The position numbers and the translations under genes are program-made. Below are positions 7,469 to 16,437 of a DNA stretch of 37,304 nucleotides, one piece after another (position 1 is the first letter of the stretch; every line of letters begins with the position of its first letter). The stretch comes from Ilumatobacteraceae bacterium. GTDB taxonomy: Bacteria; Actinomycetota; Acidimicrobiia; Acidimicrobiales; Ilumatobacteraceae. The notes under the pieces are model-generated. The model searched no databases and was not told where the DNA came from. It worked only from the letters and a program-made list of their open reading frames with translations. The stretch spans positions 1 to 37,304 of the forward strand of contig JAOBWK010000040.1 in NCBI GenBank assembly GCA_025463305.1, read 5' to 3'.

Positions 7469-7506
7469 ACCGTCGGGCGACGGTTCGCGACCGCATCGTG
7501 CGGTCG
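7469..7506 (-). promoter_or_regulatory. Two consecutive hairpins in the fliW leader
   Basis: ACCGTC/GACGGT (7469-7474 with 7479-7484, 4-base loop) and CGACCGC/GCGGTCG (7488-7494 with 7500-7506, 5-base loop) are perfect inverted repeats in the 115-base gap between flgL and fliW. They could be a flgL terminator or attenuation signal, or leader structure upstream of the fliW AGGAG site. Function is not established. Confidence 0.45.
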
Positions 7507-7561
7507 ACTGTGACCGTGTCGGCCGGCACTCGGTGTCGGCCCAACGGGATCGGTGCGACGT

Positions 7562-8470
7562 TCAGCCCAGCCAGTCCATCAGCGTCTTCTCCTGCGCCTT
7601 GGCCGTGACGGCGAGCGCCGACTGGTAGGCGACGGAGAGCCGGCTCTGATCGGTGATCGCCACCGGCAGGTCGACGTCTTGCAGCTTGGAGAGCTCGTCG
7701 GTGTACGTGATCTTCAGTGCGGAGTTGCGGGTGGCCGCGTCGTCCACCCGGTTGGCGACGGCACCGATGCGGGCCTGCCCCGCGGAGAGCGTCGAGCGGA
7801 GCGAGCTGATCTTGCCGAGCGCGGACGAGATGCCGGGGATGTTGCCCGAGGTGAGATCCGCGGACAGCTGGTCGAGGACGGAGAAGATGCTGCCGTTGGC
7901 GCTGTTGCTGAAGATCTCGCTCGCCGTCACGGAGACGTCGACCTTCTCGCCGGGACCGATGCTGCGGGTGAGCCGATCGGTGGGCGAGCCGCTGAACGTC
8001 CACGTGGACGTCGCGGAGTCGTACGACACCGGATCGGTTCCGTCCAGACCGCCGAAGACGGGCTGGCCGAGGTAGGTGGTGTTGCCGATGGCCTGCAGCT
8101 CGCCCTTGATCTGCACGATCTCCTGGTTGATCGCATCGAGCGACCCCGGGCTGTTGGTCGAGTTCGCGGCCTGGGTGGTGAGCTCGGTGACGCGCTGGTA
8201 CAGCGCGACCGCCTGGCTCATCTTCGTGTCGGCCACGGAGAGGTGCGACTTCGAGTCGTCGATCGCCCGGTCGTAGGTGCCCATGTGGTCCAGCTGGTTC
8301 TGGACCACGGCGGCGCGCGACGAGGCGGAGGTGTCGTCCGACGGCCGGCTGTACGCCTTGCCGGTGGCGACCTGCTCGTTGGCGATGTCGAGGCGGCCGT
8401 AGGCGTTCTGCAGGCGGAGCTGGGCGTTGCGGTTGGCGCCCAGGAAGGTGATGCGGGGAATGGTGCTCAT
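7562..8470 (-). CDS. flgL: Flagellar hook-associated protein 3 (FlgL)
   Basis: Hook–filament junction protein of 302 residues, exported by the flagellar system. The N-terminal flagellin-like helix is evident (NRNAQLRLQNAYGRLDIANE, then QVATGKAYSRPSDDTSASSR), with IDDSKSHLSVADTKMSQAVA after it. The C-terminal coiled-coil half contains LRSTLSAGQARIGAVANRVD and ends SVAYQSALAVTAKAQEKTLM. The start is ATG at 8470, four bases after the flgK stop. Length is normal for FlgL. Confidence 0.95.
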   Translation of the reverse strand: MSTIPRITFLGANRNAQLRLQNAYGRLDIANEQVATGKAYSRPSDDTSASSRAAVVQNQLDHMGTYDRAIDDSKSHLSVADTKMSQAVALYQRVTELTTQAANSTNSPGSLDAINQEIVQIKGELQAIGNTTYLGQPVFGGLDGTDPVSYDSATSTWTFSGSPTDRLTRSIGPGEKVDVSVTASEIFSNSANGSIFSVLDQLSADLTSGNIPGISSALGKISSLRSTLSAGQARIGAVANRVDDAATRNSALKITYTDELSKLQDVDLPVAITDQSRLSVAYQSALAVTAKAQEKTLMDWLG

Positions 8471-8474
8471 CGGG

Positions 8475-9767
8475 TCACATGTTCACGAGGGTCTTGAGCA
8501 TGTCGTCGATCACGCTCACGAGGCGGGCAGCGGCTTCATAGGCACGCTGTTGGGACACGAGGTCGGTCATCTCCTCGTCGATGTTGACGCCGGTCGACGA
8601 CTCCCGTTGGGCGCTGGCTGCGTCGGCGACGGACTGGGCCGTGTCGCTCGAGTTGTTGAGCCCGGCGACGGTGCCGGACACCTGGGTCACGACGGACTGG
8701 AACGCAGCGCCCTGTGTGTCGCGCAGATCGCCGAGCGCCGCAGCGGCGTTGCCGTTCTGGGTCTGGCCGGCCACCGAGGTGGCGGCGATGTCGCTCGGCT
8801 GGGTGACGACGACGCTGAGCACGCCGCCCGAGTCCGCCAGCAGTGGGCCGCCTGGAGCGCCGCTCGGCGTGAAGCCAGCGGCGTGGGCCGTGTTCAGCGT
8901 CGAGACGAAGCCGGAGACGAAGGAGTCGAGCTGGGTGCGGGCGTTGGCGACGTCCGTGGTGATCGCCGCCGAGAGACCCCCGACGGTGCCGCCGGGTGTC
9001 ACCGCGCCGGCGGGATGGGTGACGACCCCCGGGCTGGTCGCCGAGACGCCGAGAGGGATCGACCGCTCGTCGTCGACGATCGCGAGCCCGTTGAGGGTGA
9101 CCCGGACACGTCCGTCGTCGGTGATCGTGGACTGCGCCCCGAGCGTCGACGCGAGCTGGTCGATCGCCATGTCGCGCTCGTCGGCGAGGTCGGACGGCAG
9201 GCCGCCGGGCATCCGTGCGAAGGTGTTGATCTGGGCCAGGCGGGCGGTGGTCGCGTTGGCGTCAGTGACGGCGTCCTGCAGGCGGGTGTTGGCGTCCGAC
9301 TGCAGTTGATCGAGGCCGGTGCGGACTTGGTTGACGCGTGCCGCGACGCCTTGCAGCGCCGACAGCACCTGGTACTTGGCGGCGTCGTCGGTGGGCGTCA
9401 CGCTGAGCGCGGCGAACGCGTTCCAGGTGTTCGTCAGCTCCTTGCTGATGCCCTGGTCCGGCTCGCCGAACACGGTCTCTGCCTGCTGCATGATGTCCCC
9501 CCGGGTTCCGAAGTAGCTGGCCTGGGCCGATGAGCTGCGCACGCGCAGGTCGGCGAGGCGGTCGGTCGCCTGGGTGATGGCCTGCGCCTCGACCCCGGAT
9601 CCCATGATTCCGAGCGCACCCTCGCGGGGCGTGCCCGCCTTCAGCTCGACTCGCTGCTTCTTGTAGCCGGGGGTGGCTGCATTGGCGATGTTGTTGCTGG
9701 TGGTTTCGATGGCGTAGGACTGGGCGCGCAGGGCGCTCACGGCGATCGAGAGTGCGGATGTGCTCAT
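8475..9767 (-). CDS. flgK: Flagellar hook-associated protein 1 (FlgK)
   Basis: First junction protein between hook and filament, 430 residues. The N-terminus has the rod/hook signature ALRAQSYAIETTSNNIANAA followed by TPGYKKQRVEL. The C-terminus ends with the matching helical motif (GVNIDEEMTDLVSQQRAYEA then SVIDDMLKTLVNM). Typical FlgK proteins are often about 450-650 residues, so the variable surface domain is small. It is followed by flgL and preceded by the flgN-like chaperone gene, the standard order. Confidence 0.95.
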   Translation of the reverse strand: MSTSALSIAVSALRAQSYAIETTSNNIANAATPGYKKQRVELKAGTPREGALGIMGSGVEAQAITQATDRLADLRVRSSSAQASYFGTRGDIMQQAETVFGEPDQGISKELTNTWNAFAALSVTPTDDAAKYQVLSALQGVAARVNQVRTGLDQLQSDANTRLQDAVTDANATTARLAQINTFARMPGGLPSDLADERDMAIDQLASTLGAQSTITDDGRVRVTLNGLAIVDDERSIPLGVSATSPGVVTHPAGAVTPGGTVGGLSAAITTDVANARTQLDSFVSGFVSTLNTAHAAGFTPSGAPGGPLLADSGGVLSVVVTQPSDIAATSVAGQTQNGNAAAALGDLRDTQGAAFQSVVTQVSGTVAGLNNSSDTAQSVADAASAQRESSTGVNIDEEMTDLVSQQRAYEAAARLVSVIDDMLKTLVNM

Positions 9768-9784
9768 CTCGACTCAGCTCCTTC

Positions 9785-10219
9785 CTACATCGTGCCGCGG
9801 GGACGCCGGAGCTGTCCGGATGTCGTGCGCCCTCGGGCGTCGTACATGCCGGTGCTGCCGGATGCGATGGCGATCGCATCCCGAGTATCGGCGAGCAGCT
9901 TGCGGAGTTCTAGGGAGAGCCCCGAACTTTCGGTGGCGATGCGGACCACGTTCGCGCGGATCTGCGCGCAGAGCAGGCGGCCGGCATCATCGCACTCTGC
10001 CTCGAGCTCGATCAGGCTCGGCAGCCCGTTGGCGGGCCCGAGTCGGTGCAGCGCGTCCATGCTCGCGCCGAGGTCCGTCGCGGCCGCCTCGATCACGTCG
10101 GCAGGCCCGAAGCAGCACGCGGTCAGCAGCTGCAGGTTGTTGAGCACCTGCGCGGTGGCGTCGAGGATGTCGTGGATGTGCGCGCTGGGGGCGCGGTCGA
10201 GGACAGCAGTGTTGCTCAT
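9785..10219 (-). CDS. flgN: FlgN-like export chaperone for FlgK/FlgL
   Basis: A 144-residue, mostly helical protein expected to keep FlgK and FlgL unfolded before export. Support: its place directly upstream of flgK, its length, the predicted long helices (about 15-120), and the tail GMYDARGRTTSGQ, which resembles the YD-x-x-G end of FlgN proteins. Sequence similarity beyond that is weak. ATG at 10219 overlaps the stop of the upstream gene as ATGA; a far longer in-frame reading is only a shadow of that gene. Two adjacent cysteines (ACCF, about 34-37) are unusual for the family. Confidence 0.65.
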   Translation of the reverse strand: MSNTAVLDRAPSAHIHDILDATAQVLNNLQLLTACCFGPADVIEAAATDLGASMDALHRLGPANGLPSLIELEAECDDAGRLLCAQIRANVVRIATESSGLSLELRKLLADTRDAIAIASGSTGMYDARGRTTSGQLRRPRGTM

Positions 10220-11649
10220 CGTTGTTTCACCAGTTCCTTTGCTGCGGCGATGACGGTGGGATCGAAGCGGGTGCCGGACTCCGGCTCGAGCGTGTCGATG
10301 TTGAACGACGCGGCCACGAGAGCCGTGGCGACGGCGATGATGCGCGAGGCATCGGGGATCAGGTTGCCGGCGAGCCCGTCGGGCAGGCCGGTGCCGTCCC
10401 AGCGCTCGCCGACGGCGCGCAGCGCGGCGGACACGGTGGGACCAGCGGTGGCGCCGATCAGGCGGGCCGACAGCTCGGCGGTCTCGCTCGGCTCGTTGGA
10501 GAGGGCGGCGCCGATGTCGCCGACCTCGGCGCAGAAGCGGATGAGCGTGCGCTCGCGGCCTTCGAAGCCCAGCCGCACCGCGAGGTCGGCGGCGGTGGCG
10601 ACGACGTCGGGACGGGACAGCGCTCCGATGCGCTCGTCGGCCAGATCGGCGAGGCGGAGCGTGACCTCGAGCTCGGTGGCGGTGGCCAGCGGACCGACCA
10701 GCTCGCCGGCGCCGAGCACCGTCGAGCGGTCCTCCTGGCCGGCGGCGGCCTCGGCGCGACCGGCCAGCTCGCGCAGCGTCGAGAGGTCCGACGAGCACTC
10801 GGGGCCGGCGTGGCCGATGGCGACGTTGAGGGGGAGGTGGCCATCGGGCGTGTAGCCGCCGACGATCTCGGAGAGCGTGTGGCCGAGCGCCTCGGTCGCC
10901 TCGGTGGAGAGCTTCGGGGCGAGCAGCAGGAACGATCCGTCGCCGTCGTCGTACAGCTCGCCGAGCGGCTGGCACATCAACCGCACACCCATCGACATGC
11001 GGCGATGGAGCAGGGCGTGGGCGTCGGCACCGAGGCGCAGGCGCACGGGATCGCCGAGGCCGGGGATGTTGATCGCGACGACGCGCAGGTTCTGGTCGGG
11101 GTCCGGGGTGCCGGCGTTCATCCGTGCGCTGAGCGCACCGGCGGCGGGCAGGCCCGAGATCGGGTCGAACATCGCGACGTTCGACTTGACGACGATCTGG
11201 TTGCGGCCGAGCCTTGCCTCGTAGGCGTCGAGCAGGGAGTTGGTCTTCTCGCTGTCGAGCTCGACGTCGACGCTGAGGGCGCGCAGCGCGTCGGCGTCGC
11301 CCTCGGCGATCGCGACGTGGCCACCGGCGCGGAGCGCCTCGACCGCGATGCTCTCGCCACCCGGGTGCACGAGCACCACGACGGCGAGGCCGCACTCGTT
11401 GGCCTGGGCGGTGTACTCGGTGATCCGGTGGCGAGCCAGGCGGGTCGAGACGATGGCGTAGCTGGCGCCGTCCGGGCTGTCGATGACGACGATGCCGGCG
11501 GCTTCCATCGCGACGAGCACGGGCATGCGCGCCGCGGGGATCCAGACCCGCAGCGCGGTGGGATCGATCTCCGGCTCGAGGCTGACGATGCCGTCGAGGT
11601 CGTGCTCACCAGCGTCCGCCGGGGCGACCTGCACATCGGTGTCGGTCAC
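10216..11649 (-). CDS. Degenerate receiver–GGDEF–HD-GYP-like protein
   Basis: A 477-residue soluble protein that looks like a c-di-GMP signalling protein with its key motifs eroded. Residues about 40-130 resemble a response-regulator receiver; I see no clear phospho-acceptor Asp. Residues about 158-305 resemble a GGDEF fold: FDPISGLPAAGALSARMNA corresponds to the D-x-(L/I)-(T/S)-GLP start, but the GGDEF site reads DDGDGSF (about 234-240). Residues about 325-475 resemble HD-GYP: ERWDGTGLPDGLAGNLIPDA (415-434) matches the HHERxDGxGYP block, but the two histidines are gone and the HD-containing HDIGK motif reads VGDIG (376-380). Synthesis or hydrolysis is unlikely; binding or scaffolding is possible. 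GTG at 11649 overlaps the upstream stop as GTGA. Confidence 0.72.
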   Translation of the reverse strand: MTDTDVQVAPADAGEHDLDGIVSLEPEIDPTALRVWIPAARMPVLVAMEAAGIVVIDSPDGASYAIVSTRLARHRITEYTAQANECGLAVVVLVHPGGESIAVEALRAGGHVAIAEGDADALRALSVDVELDSEKTNSLLDAYEARLGRNQIVVKSNVAMFDPISGLPAAGALSARMNAGTPDPDQNLRVVAINIPGLGDPVRLRLGADAHALLHRRMSMGVRLMCQPLGELYDDGDGSFLLLAPKLSTEATEALGHTLSEIVGGYTPDGHLPLNVAIGHAGPECSSDLSTLRELAGRAEAAAGQEDRSTVLGAGELVGPLATATELEVTLRLADLADERIGALSRPDVVATAADLAVRLGFEGRERTLIRFCAEVGDIGAALSNEPSETAELSARLIGATAGPTVSAALRAVGERWDGTGLPDGLAGNLIPDASRIIAVATALVAASFNIDTLEPESGTRFDPTVIAAAKELVKQR

Positions 11650-13142
11650 GAGGGCGTCCCGTAGAGGATGGTGCGGACGTGGGCGACGAGCGTGAACTCG
11701 TCGATGCGCTGGTAGCGGTCGTCGACCAGCGTCCAGCCAAGGGTGGCGTCCCAGGCGCAGCAGACGCGCACGGCCTCGAGCAGGTCCGACTCCGTGGCGG
11801 CGCTGACGACGTGCGGGCGGATGCTGGCGAGGTGCTCCCAGTCGCCGCCGACCATCACGTGGACGTTGCGATCGTTGAGGGCGTTGCGGGCGACGAGGGT
11901 CGACACGTTGGGGATGGCCACCGACGACAGCGTCTCGGACAGCTCCTCGGCGCCGACGCTGACGAGCTTGAGCTGGCGGGCGAGGTTGGCGCACGACGGC
12001 CCGACCAGCACGGTCGGCCCGTTCGGCGTGGGGTTGCAGAGCGTGCGGAACGCGGCCATCAGGGCCATGATCCACTGCGGGCTCTCGACCGGGCGCTGGA
12101 GCATCGCGATGTCGACGATCCGGTCCGGCAGGCCGATGGCGCGCAGCGAGTGGTGCGACCAACGGGGGTCGATCGCCTGCGGGGCCGGACGGGGGCCGAC
12201 CGTCGGGGCGTGATCGGGATCGACCGCGGCAGGGAAGCAACGGTGCGGGGCCGCGCCGGCGGCACGGAACGACTCGACGATGCGCTTGGGCTCCACCGGG
12301 GCGAGGTACTCCATCACGCCGAGGCGGCTCTCGAACGCGAACCGGTCCTCGATCAGGATCTGCCGCTCGGTGTCGGGCTGCTCGATCACGAACGACTCGA
12401 GCAGCTCGGGCTCGACGGAGGGCTCGTCGTCCAGATCGTCGCCGAGGTCGTCGTAGGGCTGGTCGTAGCCGTGGCCGGAGGTGATGTCGTCGAACGTCAT
12501 GCCAGTCGTGGGCATTGCGGTCGTTGGCGTCGCGGTCGCGGGCATCCCGGTCGTGGCGACATCGTTCATGGGCAGGGCGTCGAAGCGGGTGAACGCCGGC
12601 GTGTCGAACGTGCTGAAGATCGGCTCAGCGGGTGCCGCGACCGACTCGGCGTGGCGGTTGTAGATCGAGCCCGAGCGAGCGCCGGCACCGGCCATCAGCT
12701 CGGCGAACTCGGCGAACTCGGCGACGGGCGGGGCGATCGGGGTGGGCGGAGCAGACTTCGGGGCGACGACGGCTGCGGGAGCGGCGGCGACGACGGGAGC
12801 GGCGGCGACGGTCTCACGCGGCTGCTGGAGCTCGGTCATCAGCCGATCGGCGAACTCGGGAGCGGCAACACGCAGCGACGACACGAGCTCTTCGGCCGAC
12901 GTCATCGCGGCGTCGAGCTCGCGGTCGATGCGGGAGAAGCGCGATGGCCGGGCCGTGACCCGGACCAGCTCGGTGGCGAAGAAGCCGCCGATGCCGCCCT
13001 CGTGGACGCGCTCGACGCTGACGATGGTGCAGTCGCCGCCCATCGCCTCACCAGCGGCCTGCTGGGCCTCGACGGTGTTGCGTGCGGTGACGATCACCTC
13101 GTCGGCGAGGCGCTCGACCAGTGGGTATGACACTTTGCTCAC
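11646..13142 (-). CDS. FlhF-like protein lacking a P-loop
   Basis: A 498-residue protein in the usual flhF position after flhA. Residues about 17-64 resemble the FlhF N-domain (ARNTVEAQQAAGEAMGGD, then VERVHEGGIGGFFATELVRV). A long Ala/Pro-rich, then acidic, low-complexity linker spans about 110-275. The C-terminal part (about 345-495) has the size of a reduced NG/GTPase domain, but where FlhF carries GPTGvGKTT it reads VGPSCANLARQLKL (about 380-393), so no nucleotide-binding P-loop is visible. FlhF normally sets flagellar position and number as an SRP-type GTPase; if homologous, this one is a pseudo-GTPase (inference). The start is GTG at 13142. It could instead be an unrelated flagellar scaffold. 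Confidence 0.6.
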   Translation of the reverse strand: MSKVSYPLVERLADEVIVTARNTVEAQQAAGEAMGGDCTIVSVERVHEGGIGGFFATELVRVTARPSRFSRIDRELDAAMTSAEELVSSLRVAAPEFADRLMTELQQPRETVAAAPVVAAAPAAVVAPKSAPPTPIAPPVAEFAEFAELMAGAGARSGSIYNRHAESVAAPAEPIFSTFDTPAFTRFDALPMNDVATTGMPATATPTTAMPTTGMTFDDITSGHGYDQPYDDLGDDLDDEPSVEPELLESFVIEQPDTERQILIEDRFAFESRLGVMEYLAPVEPKRIVESFRAAGAAPHRCFPAAVDPDHAPTVGPRPAPQAIDPRWSHHSLRAIGLPDRIVDIAMLQRPVESPQWIMALMAAFRTLCNPTPNGPTVLVGPSCANLARQLKLVSVGAEELSETLSSVAIPNVSTLVARNALNDRNVHVMVGGDWEHLASIRPHVVSAATESDLLEAVRVCCAWDATLGWTLVDDRYQRIDEFTLVAHVRTILYGTPS

Positions 13143-13251
13143 GGTTCGCTCCGCTCACTCTTCTCGGGATCATGGCGGCCCACGTTCTGGCTGCCGGGGT
13201 CGGATGACCTCTGGCACATCACCGTGTCGGCCATCGGGCGGGCTCGGCCCA

Positions 13252-15288
13252 TCAGACGCCCACCACTTCGCTGACGTCGATGGTGAGGTGGCGCGGCAGT
13301 TCGCGGTACGCGAACGTGGGCAGCTCCATGCCGGCCGCGCTGAGCACCCGCGACAGCGGGCGACGCAGGTGTGGGGCACACGTCAGCACGACGGGGTCGC
13401 CGCCGGCGAGGCGCTCCCAGGCGCCGCGGACGGACTCGCGGACGGCATCGAGCAGCTCGGGCTCGATGGCGAGGTGGGTGGTCCCGTCGACATCGCGCAG
13501 TGCCGACAGCAGCCGACCTTCGAGCTCGGGCACGAGCAGGATCGCCGACACCCGCTGGGAGGGTGCGACCTGGGCGGCGATCTGCGCACCGAGCACGGCG
13601 CGGCACTCGTCGGCGAGCGCCTCGACACCGTGCACGTTGCCGACCGACGTCGACAGCGTCTCGATGACGCGGGGCAGGTCGCGGACCGACACCCGCTCGG
13701 CGAGCAGGGCGCGCATCACCTGGTGGAGCAGCGGCATCGGCACGCGGTCGTTGCCGATCTCGTTGGCGAGCAACGGCTGGTCGCTGCGGAGCATGTCGAC
13801 CAGGTCGGCGACCTGCTGGCGGGACAGGAGGTCCGGTGCGTAGCGGCGGGCCACCTCGGCGAGGTGGGTGACCACTGCGGCCGAGCGGGGCACGATGGTG
13901 GCACCGGAGGCGGCGGCCGAGTCGCGGTTGGCGTCGGGCAGCCAGTAGCCGATGAGGCCGAACACCGGCTCGACCACCCGCTCGCCGAACTGGGCGAGGC
14001 TGAGGTCGTCGGCGACGGTGGGATCGGGCAGGGCCAGCACCTGGCCGACCGGGGCCCGGCCGGAGCCGACGTCGACGCCGAACACCGAGATCCGGTACTC
14101 GCCGGCGAGCAGTGTGGCGTCGTCGGACGTGTTGATCTGGGGGAGGACGATGCCGAGCTCGTTGGCCAGCTGCCGGCGCAGCTCGCGGATGCGGGGGAGC
14201 AGGTCTCCTCCGTGGGCGAGGTCGACGAGGTCGTAGGCCAGGCGCAGCTCGAGCGGCTCGGAGCGCATCCGCGACATGAGCACCTCGGGATCGTCGGAGT
14301 TGGTGCGCACGACGACGTCAGCGGCGGCGGCGATGGCGGCGGCCTCGGCGACGGTTGGCTTGCGGACCCGGCCGCCCATCATCCACAGCCCGATGGCGAG
14401 GGCGATGAACGGCAGCTTGGGCATGCCGGGGATGAGTGCGATCAGGGCCGAACCGCCGGCGGCGGTGCGCAGCGTCGAGGGGTTGGCCGAGAGGTGCTCG
14501 AAGAACTCACCACCGAGGTGCGGGTTCTCGCCCTTGACTCGGTTGACGAGCATGCCGGTGGCGAGGGCGTACAGCAGGGCCGGGATCTGGGCGACGAGTC
14601 CGTCACCGACGGTCAGCAGGGCGTAGGTCTGGATGGCGGTGCCGATCGGCATCCCGTGCTGGAGGACGCCGACCGCGAACCCGCCGAGCAGGTTGACGAA
14701 CACGACGATGAGGCTGGCGATCGCGTCACCCTTGACGAACTTCACCGCGCCGTCCATCGCGCCGTAGAAGTCGGACTCGCGGGCGATCCGGCGTCGGGCG
14801 GCTCGGGCACCGTCCTCGTCGAGCAGGCCGGCCGCGAGGTCGGCGTCGACGGCCATCTGCTTGCCGGGCATCGCGTCGAGGCTGAACCGGGCGGCCACCT
14901 CGGCGGCGCGCTCGGAGCCCTTGGTGATGACCATCAGGTTGACGACGGTGAGCACGAGGAAGATGACGAGGCCGACCACGACGTTGCTGCCGACGACGAC
15001 CCGGCCGAACGTGCGCACCACGTCGCCGGCGTTGGCGTGGAGCAGGATCGCCCGGGTGGTGGACACGGTCAGGGTGATCCTGGCCGTCGTCGTCACCAGC
15101 AGCAGCGACGGGTAGGACGAGAACTCGACCGGGTCGGCGACGTTGAGCACCGAGGCCAGCACGACCACACCGGCGACGATGTTCACCGAGAGCATGACGT
15201 CGAGCAGGCCGAGCGGCATCGGCACGACCAGGCACAGCACCATGCACACGATCATCAGTGGCAGTGCCACGCGGGTGTTGTTCTTCAT
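13252..15288 (-). CDS. flhA: Flagellar export gate protein FlhA
   Basis: Integral membrane export-gate component of 678 residues. The N-terminal half has about eight membrane segments starting at VALPLMIVCMVLCLVVPMPL. The FHIPEP region is clear: VVVGSNVVVGLVIFLVLTVV, then VITKGSERAAEVAARFSLD and AMPGKQMAVDADLAAGLLDE. The cytoplasmic half (about 330-678) contains ELGIVLPQ, RISVFGVDVGSG and the VLTCAPHLRRPLSRVL end. The start is ATG at 15288, overlapping the flhB stop as ATGA; longer in-frame readings into flhB are shadows. A 109-base gap without an evident gene follows before the FlhF-like gene. Confidence 0.97.
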   Translation of the reverse strand: MKNNTRVALPLMIVCMVLCLVVPMPLGLLDVMLSVNIVAGVVVLASVLNVADPVEFSSYPSLLLVTTTARITLTVSTTRAILLHANAGDVVRTFGRVVVGSNVVVGLVIFLVLTVVNLMVITKGSERAAEVAARFSLDAMPGKQMAVDADLAAGLLDEDGARAARRRIARESDFYGAMDGAVKFVKGDAIASLIVVFVNLLGGFAVGVLQHGMPIGTAIQTYALLTVGDGLVAQIPALLYALATGMLVNRVKGENPHLGGEFFEHLSANPSTLRTAAGGSALIALIPGMPKLPFIALAIGLWMMGGRVRKPTVAEAAAIAAAADVVVRTNSDDPEVLMSRMRSEPLELRLAYDLVDLAHGGDLLPRIRELRRQLANELGIVLPQINTSDDATLLAGEYRISVFGVDVGSGRAPVGQVLALPDPTVADDLSLAQFGERVVEPVFGLIGYWLPDANRDSAAASGATIVPRSAAVVTHLAEVARRYAPDLLSRQQVADLVDMLRSDQPLLANEIGNDRVPMPLLHQVMRALLAERVSVRDLPRVIETLSTSVGNVHGVEALADECRAVLGAQIAAQVAPSQRVSAILLVPELEGRLLSALRDVDGTTHLAIEPELLDAVRESVRGAWERLAGGDPVVLTCAPHLRRPLSRVLSAAGMELPTFAYRELPRHLTIDVSEVVGV

Positions 15289-16436
15289 GCGAGTGCGCCG
15301 TTCTGCCAGGTGGGGCCGGAGGGGGTGGTCGAGAGGGGGGTGGACGGGCCGTTGGCACGGCCGTTGGTGGGACTGTTGTGGCCGGACACGTGACCTGGCA
15401 CTCGGCCGCGCCGCCAATATGCGGCGACGAGCACCTTGACGACGTCGTCGAAGAACTTCTCCGGCACGTAGCCGCCCACCGGGACCTGGCGGTACAGGGC
15501 GCGGGCGAGGGGGCGGTTCTCGATGATCGGCACGCCGTGGCGTGACGCTTCCTTGCGGATCTTCTTGGCCAGCCGCTCGGTGCCCTTGCCGATGACCTGC
15601 GGCGCGACGGTTCCCGCGGCGTACGACAGGGCGACTGCGAAGTGCGTCGGGTTGGTGATGACGACGTCGGCGCGGGAGATGCCCATCGTCGAACGGCGGC
15701 GGCGCAGCTCCATGCCGCGGCGCTTGCGGGCGGCCTTCGCGTGCGGGTCGCCCTCGGCCATCTTCGCCTCGTCGATGATCTCCTGCTTGCTCATCATCAG
15801 GTCGCGGCGCCACTTGCGGCGGGTCACGAACTGGTCGATGACGCCGATCAGCACGGCGCCGAGCACGACGCGCATCAGGATCGAGTCGATCGAGGTGCCC
15901 ACCATCGCCGATGCCGCGGCCAGGCCGGACGCCGACGGCAGCGTGTTCCAGAGGTGTTCGATGGGGGACACCAGCGCGCCACCGACGATGGCGAACTTGA
16001 GCAGGTTGCGCAGCAGCGTGTACGACGCCTTCTTCGGGTTGAGCTGGGCGATGCCACGGCTCCACGACAGCGACTTCAACGACGGGCGCGAGGTCTTCGG
16101 CATCAGCACGATGCCGCCCTGGGCGATGGTGACGGCAATGCCGGTTCCGGCAGCAGCGAGGACCGGGGCGCACCACGCGCCGGCCAGGGTCCCCATCGCA
16201 CTCATCACGGGGGAGAGCTTGAGCCCGGACTTGCCGTCGGCGGTGCTCAGCCACTCGTGCATCACGCTGCCGCTCGTGCGCAGCGCGCTCGGCGCGGTCG
16301 ACACCATGACCATCGCGGCGACGACCGTGACCAGCATGCTGGTGGTCTCCTGCGAGCGGGGGAGCTGTCCGTCGCGTTTGGCATCCCTGCGCCGTTTGGC
16401 GGTGGCCTGCTCTGTCTTGCCGTCGCGCTTGGCCAT
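15285..16436 (-). CDS. flhB: Flagellar export switch protein FlhB
   Basis: Membrane protein of 383 residues that switches export from hook to filament substrates. The basic N-terminus (KRDGKTEQATAKRRRDAKRD) is typical, four hydrophobic segments lie between about 35 and 205, and the autocleavage motif N-P-T-H is at 262-265 (ITNPTHFAVAL), followed by PLARALY and VPEKFFDDVVKVLVAAY. After about residue 340 there is a low-complexity tail (GHVSGHNSPTNGRANGPSTP) beyond the usual end. It begins one base after the fliR stop and overlaps flhA at its end. Confidence 0.97.
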   Translation of the reverse strand: MAKRDGKTEQATAKRRRDAKRDGQLPRSQETTSMLVTVVAAMVMVSTAPSALRTSGSVMHEWLSTADGKSGLKLSPVMSAMGTLAGAWCAPVLAAAGTGIAVTIAQGGIVLMPKTSRPSLKSLSWSRGIAQLNPKKASYTLLRNLLKFAIVGGALVSPIEHLWNTLPSASGLAAASAMVGTSIDSILMRVVLGAVLIGVIDQFVTRRKWRRDLMMSKQEIIDEAKMAEGDPHAKAARKRRGMELRRRRSTMGISRADVVITNPTHFAVALSYAAGTVAPQVIGKGTERLAKKIRKEASRHGVPIIENRPLARALYRQVPVGGYVPEKFFDDVVKVLVAAYWRRGRVPGHVSGHNSPTNGRANGPSTPLSTTPSGPTWQNGALA

Positions 16437-16437
16437 G

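Noticed and set aside
12742..15393. 883-codon plus-strand open frame opposite flhA
   Set aside because: Gly/Asp/His/Arg-rich low-quality translation, antisense to a clearly conserved flhA; a GC-rich shadow.
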